The position numbers and the translations under genes were made by a program. Below the pieces are notes generated by a model that worked only from the letters and a program-made list of their open reading frames with translations, searched no databases and had not been told where the DNA came from. This document shows, piece after piece, positions 52,986 through 53,011 of a DNA stretch of 53,011 nucleotides. The stretch is from Lentimicrobiaceae bacterium (GTDB lineage: Bacteria; Bacteroidota; Bacteroidia; Bacteroidales; F082). Where the stretch lies: NCBI GenBank assembly GCA_015061365.1, contig SUWS01000013.1, positions 1 to 53,011 of the forward strand, read 5' to 3'. How positions within the stretch are numbered: the first letter of the stretch is position 1; each line of letters opens with the position of its first letter.

Positions 52986-53011
52986 ATGGGAACAGTTGAA
53001 CGTCTCTTGAT
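52986..53011 (+). CDS. Start of a gene cut by the window edge
   Basis: ATG at 52986 opens MGTVERLL and runs out of the window. A purine-rich stretch (GAAAGAAGGGAAAAAG) and two -7 elements lie upstream. Eight residues are too few to name it. Confidence 0.4.

Overview
The window is a piece of a Bacteroidota chromosome, most likely order Bacteroidales. This rests on four things: many promoters of the TAnnTTTG (-7) type, several proteins with type IX secretion (T9SS) C-terminal sorting domains, gingipain/HagA-like cleaved-adhesin domains, and the conserved nadK / DUF6089 / uppS / bamA / ompH / ompH envelope block. I cannot name the species from the sequence.

Layout. 1-2128: oxyR (cut by the window edge) divergent from a peroxiredoxin and an exported thioredoxin, an oxidative-stress unit. 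2129-3704: repeat-rich decayed ground with a 5'-truncated ATPase relic and a relic of a T9SS tail. 3705-19563 (minus strand): four T9SS cargo proteins, namely two tandem paralogues, an Omp28-like thioredoxin-fold protein and a 2624-residue multidomain adhesin, with a TPR/HTH membrane regulator among them. 19856-24934 (minus): DUF2723 mannosyltransferase-like protein, lgt and a glycosyltransferase. 25194-30280: tRNA-Gln, then rimP-nusA-infB. 30515-40432: a 30-codon leader ORF, dprA, rsgA, an Omp85-like protein, nadK, DUF6089, uppS, bamA and two ompH/skp genes. 40498-44034 (minus): M23 peptidase lipoprotein and the indolepyruvate oxidoreductase subunits iorB and iorA. 44202-48621: PspC, a fused acyltransferase/GNAT protein, a second PspC, a LiaF-like protein and a CbpA-type DnaJ, which looks like an envelope-stress and lipid unit. 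48658-52769: pcm divergent from a Gfo/Idh/MocA dehydrogenase, a lipoprotein and a polyprenyl-phosphate sugar-1-phosphate transferase. The first bases of one more gene lie at the right edge.

The most striking feature is a set of short quasi-tandem repeats with 7- or 8-base units at most operon borders. I distinguish word families: A ATTCTAAA; B TCAGATTT/CTCAGTTT; C AACAATT; D GTTGTCC; E GCTCAAA/GTTCAAA; F AATTCAT/AATGCAT; and a 14-bp unit in a 19-copy array. They do more than fill space. They encode parts of two T9SS tails, part of a third T9SS domain, most of a lipoprotein signal peptide, one TTG start codon and several stop codons with their last residues. Placed as inverted pairs they form hairpins, one of which looks like a real terminator. 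Heptanucleotide STRR repeats are known in filamentous cyanobacteria, and this looks like an analogous but multi-family phenomenon in a Bacteroidales genome.

No CRISPR array, complete insertion sequence, prophage or rRNA gene was seen.
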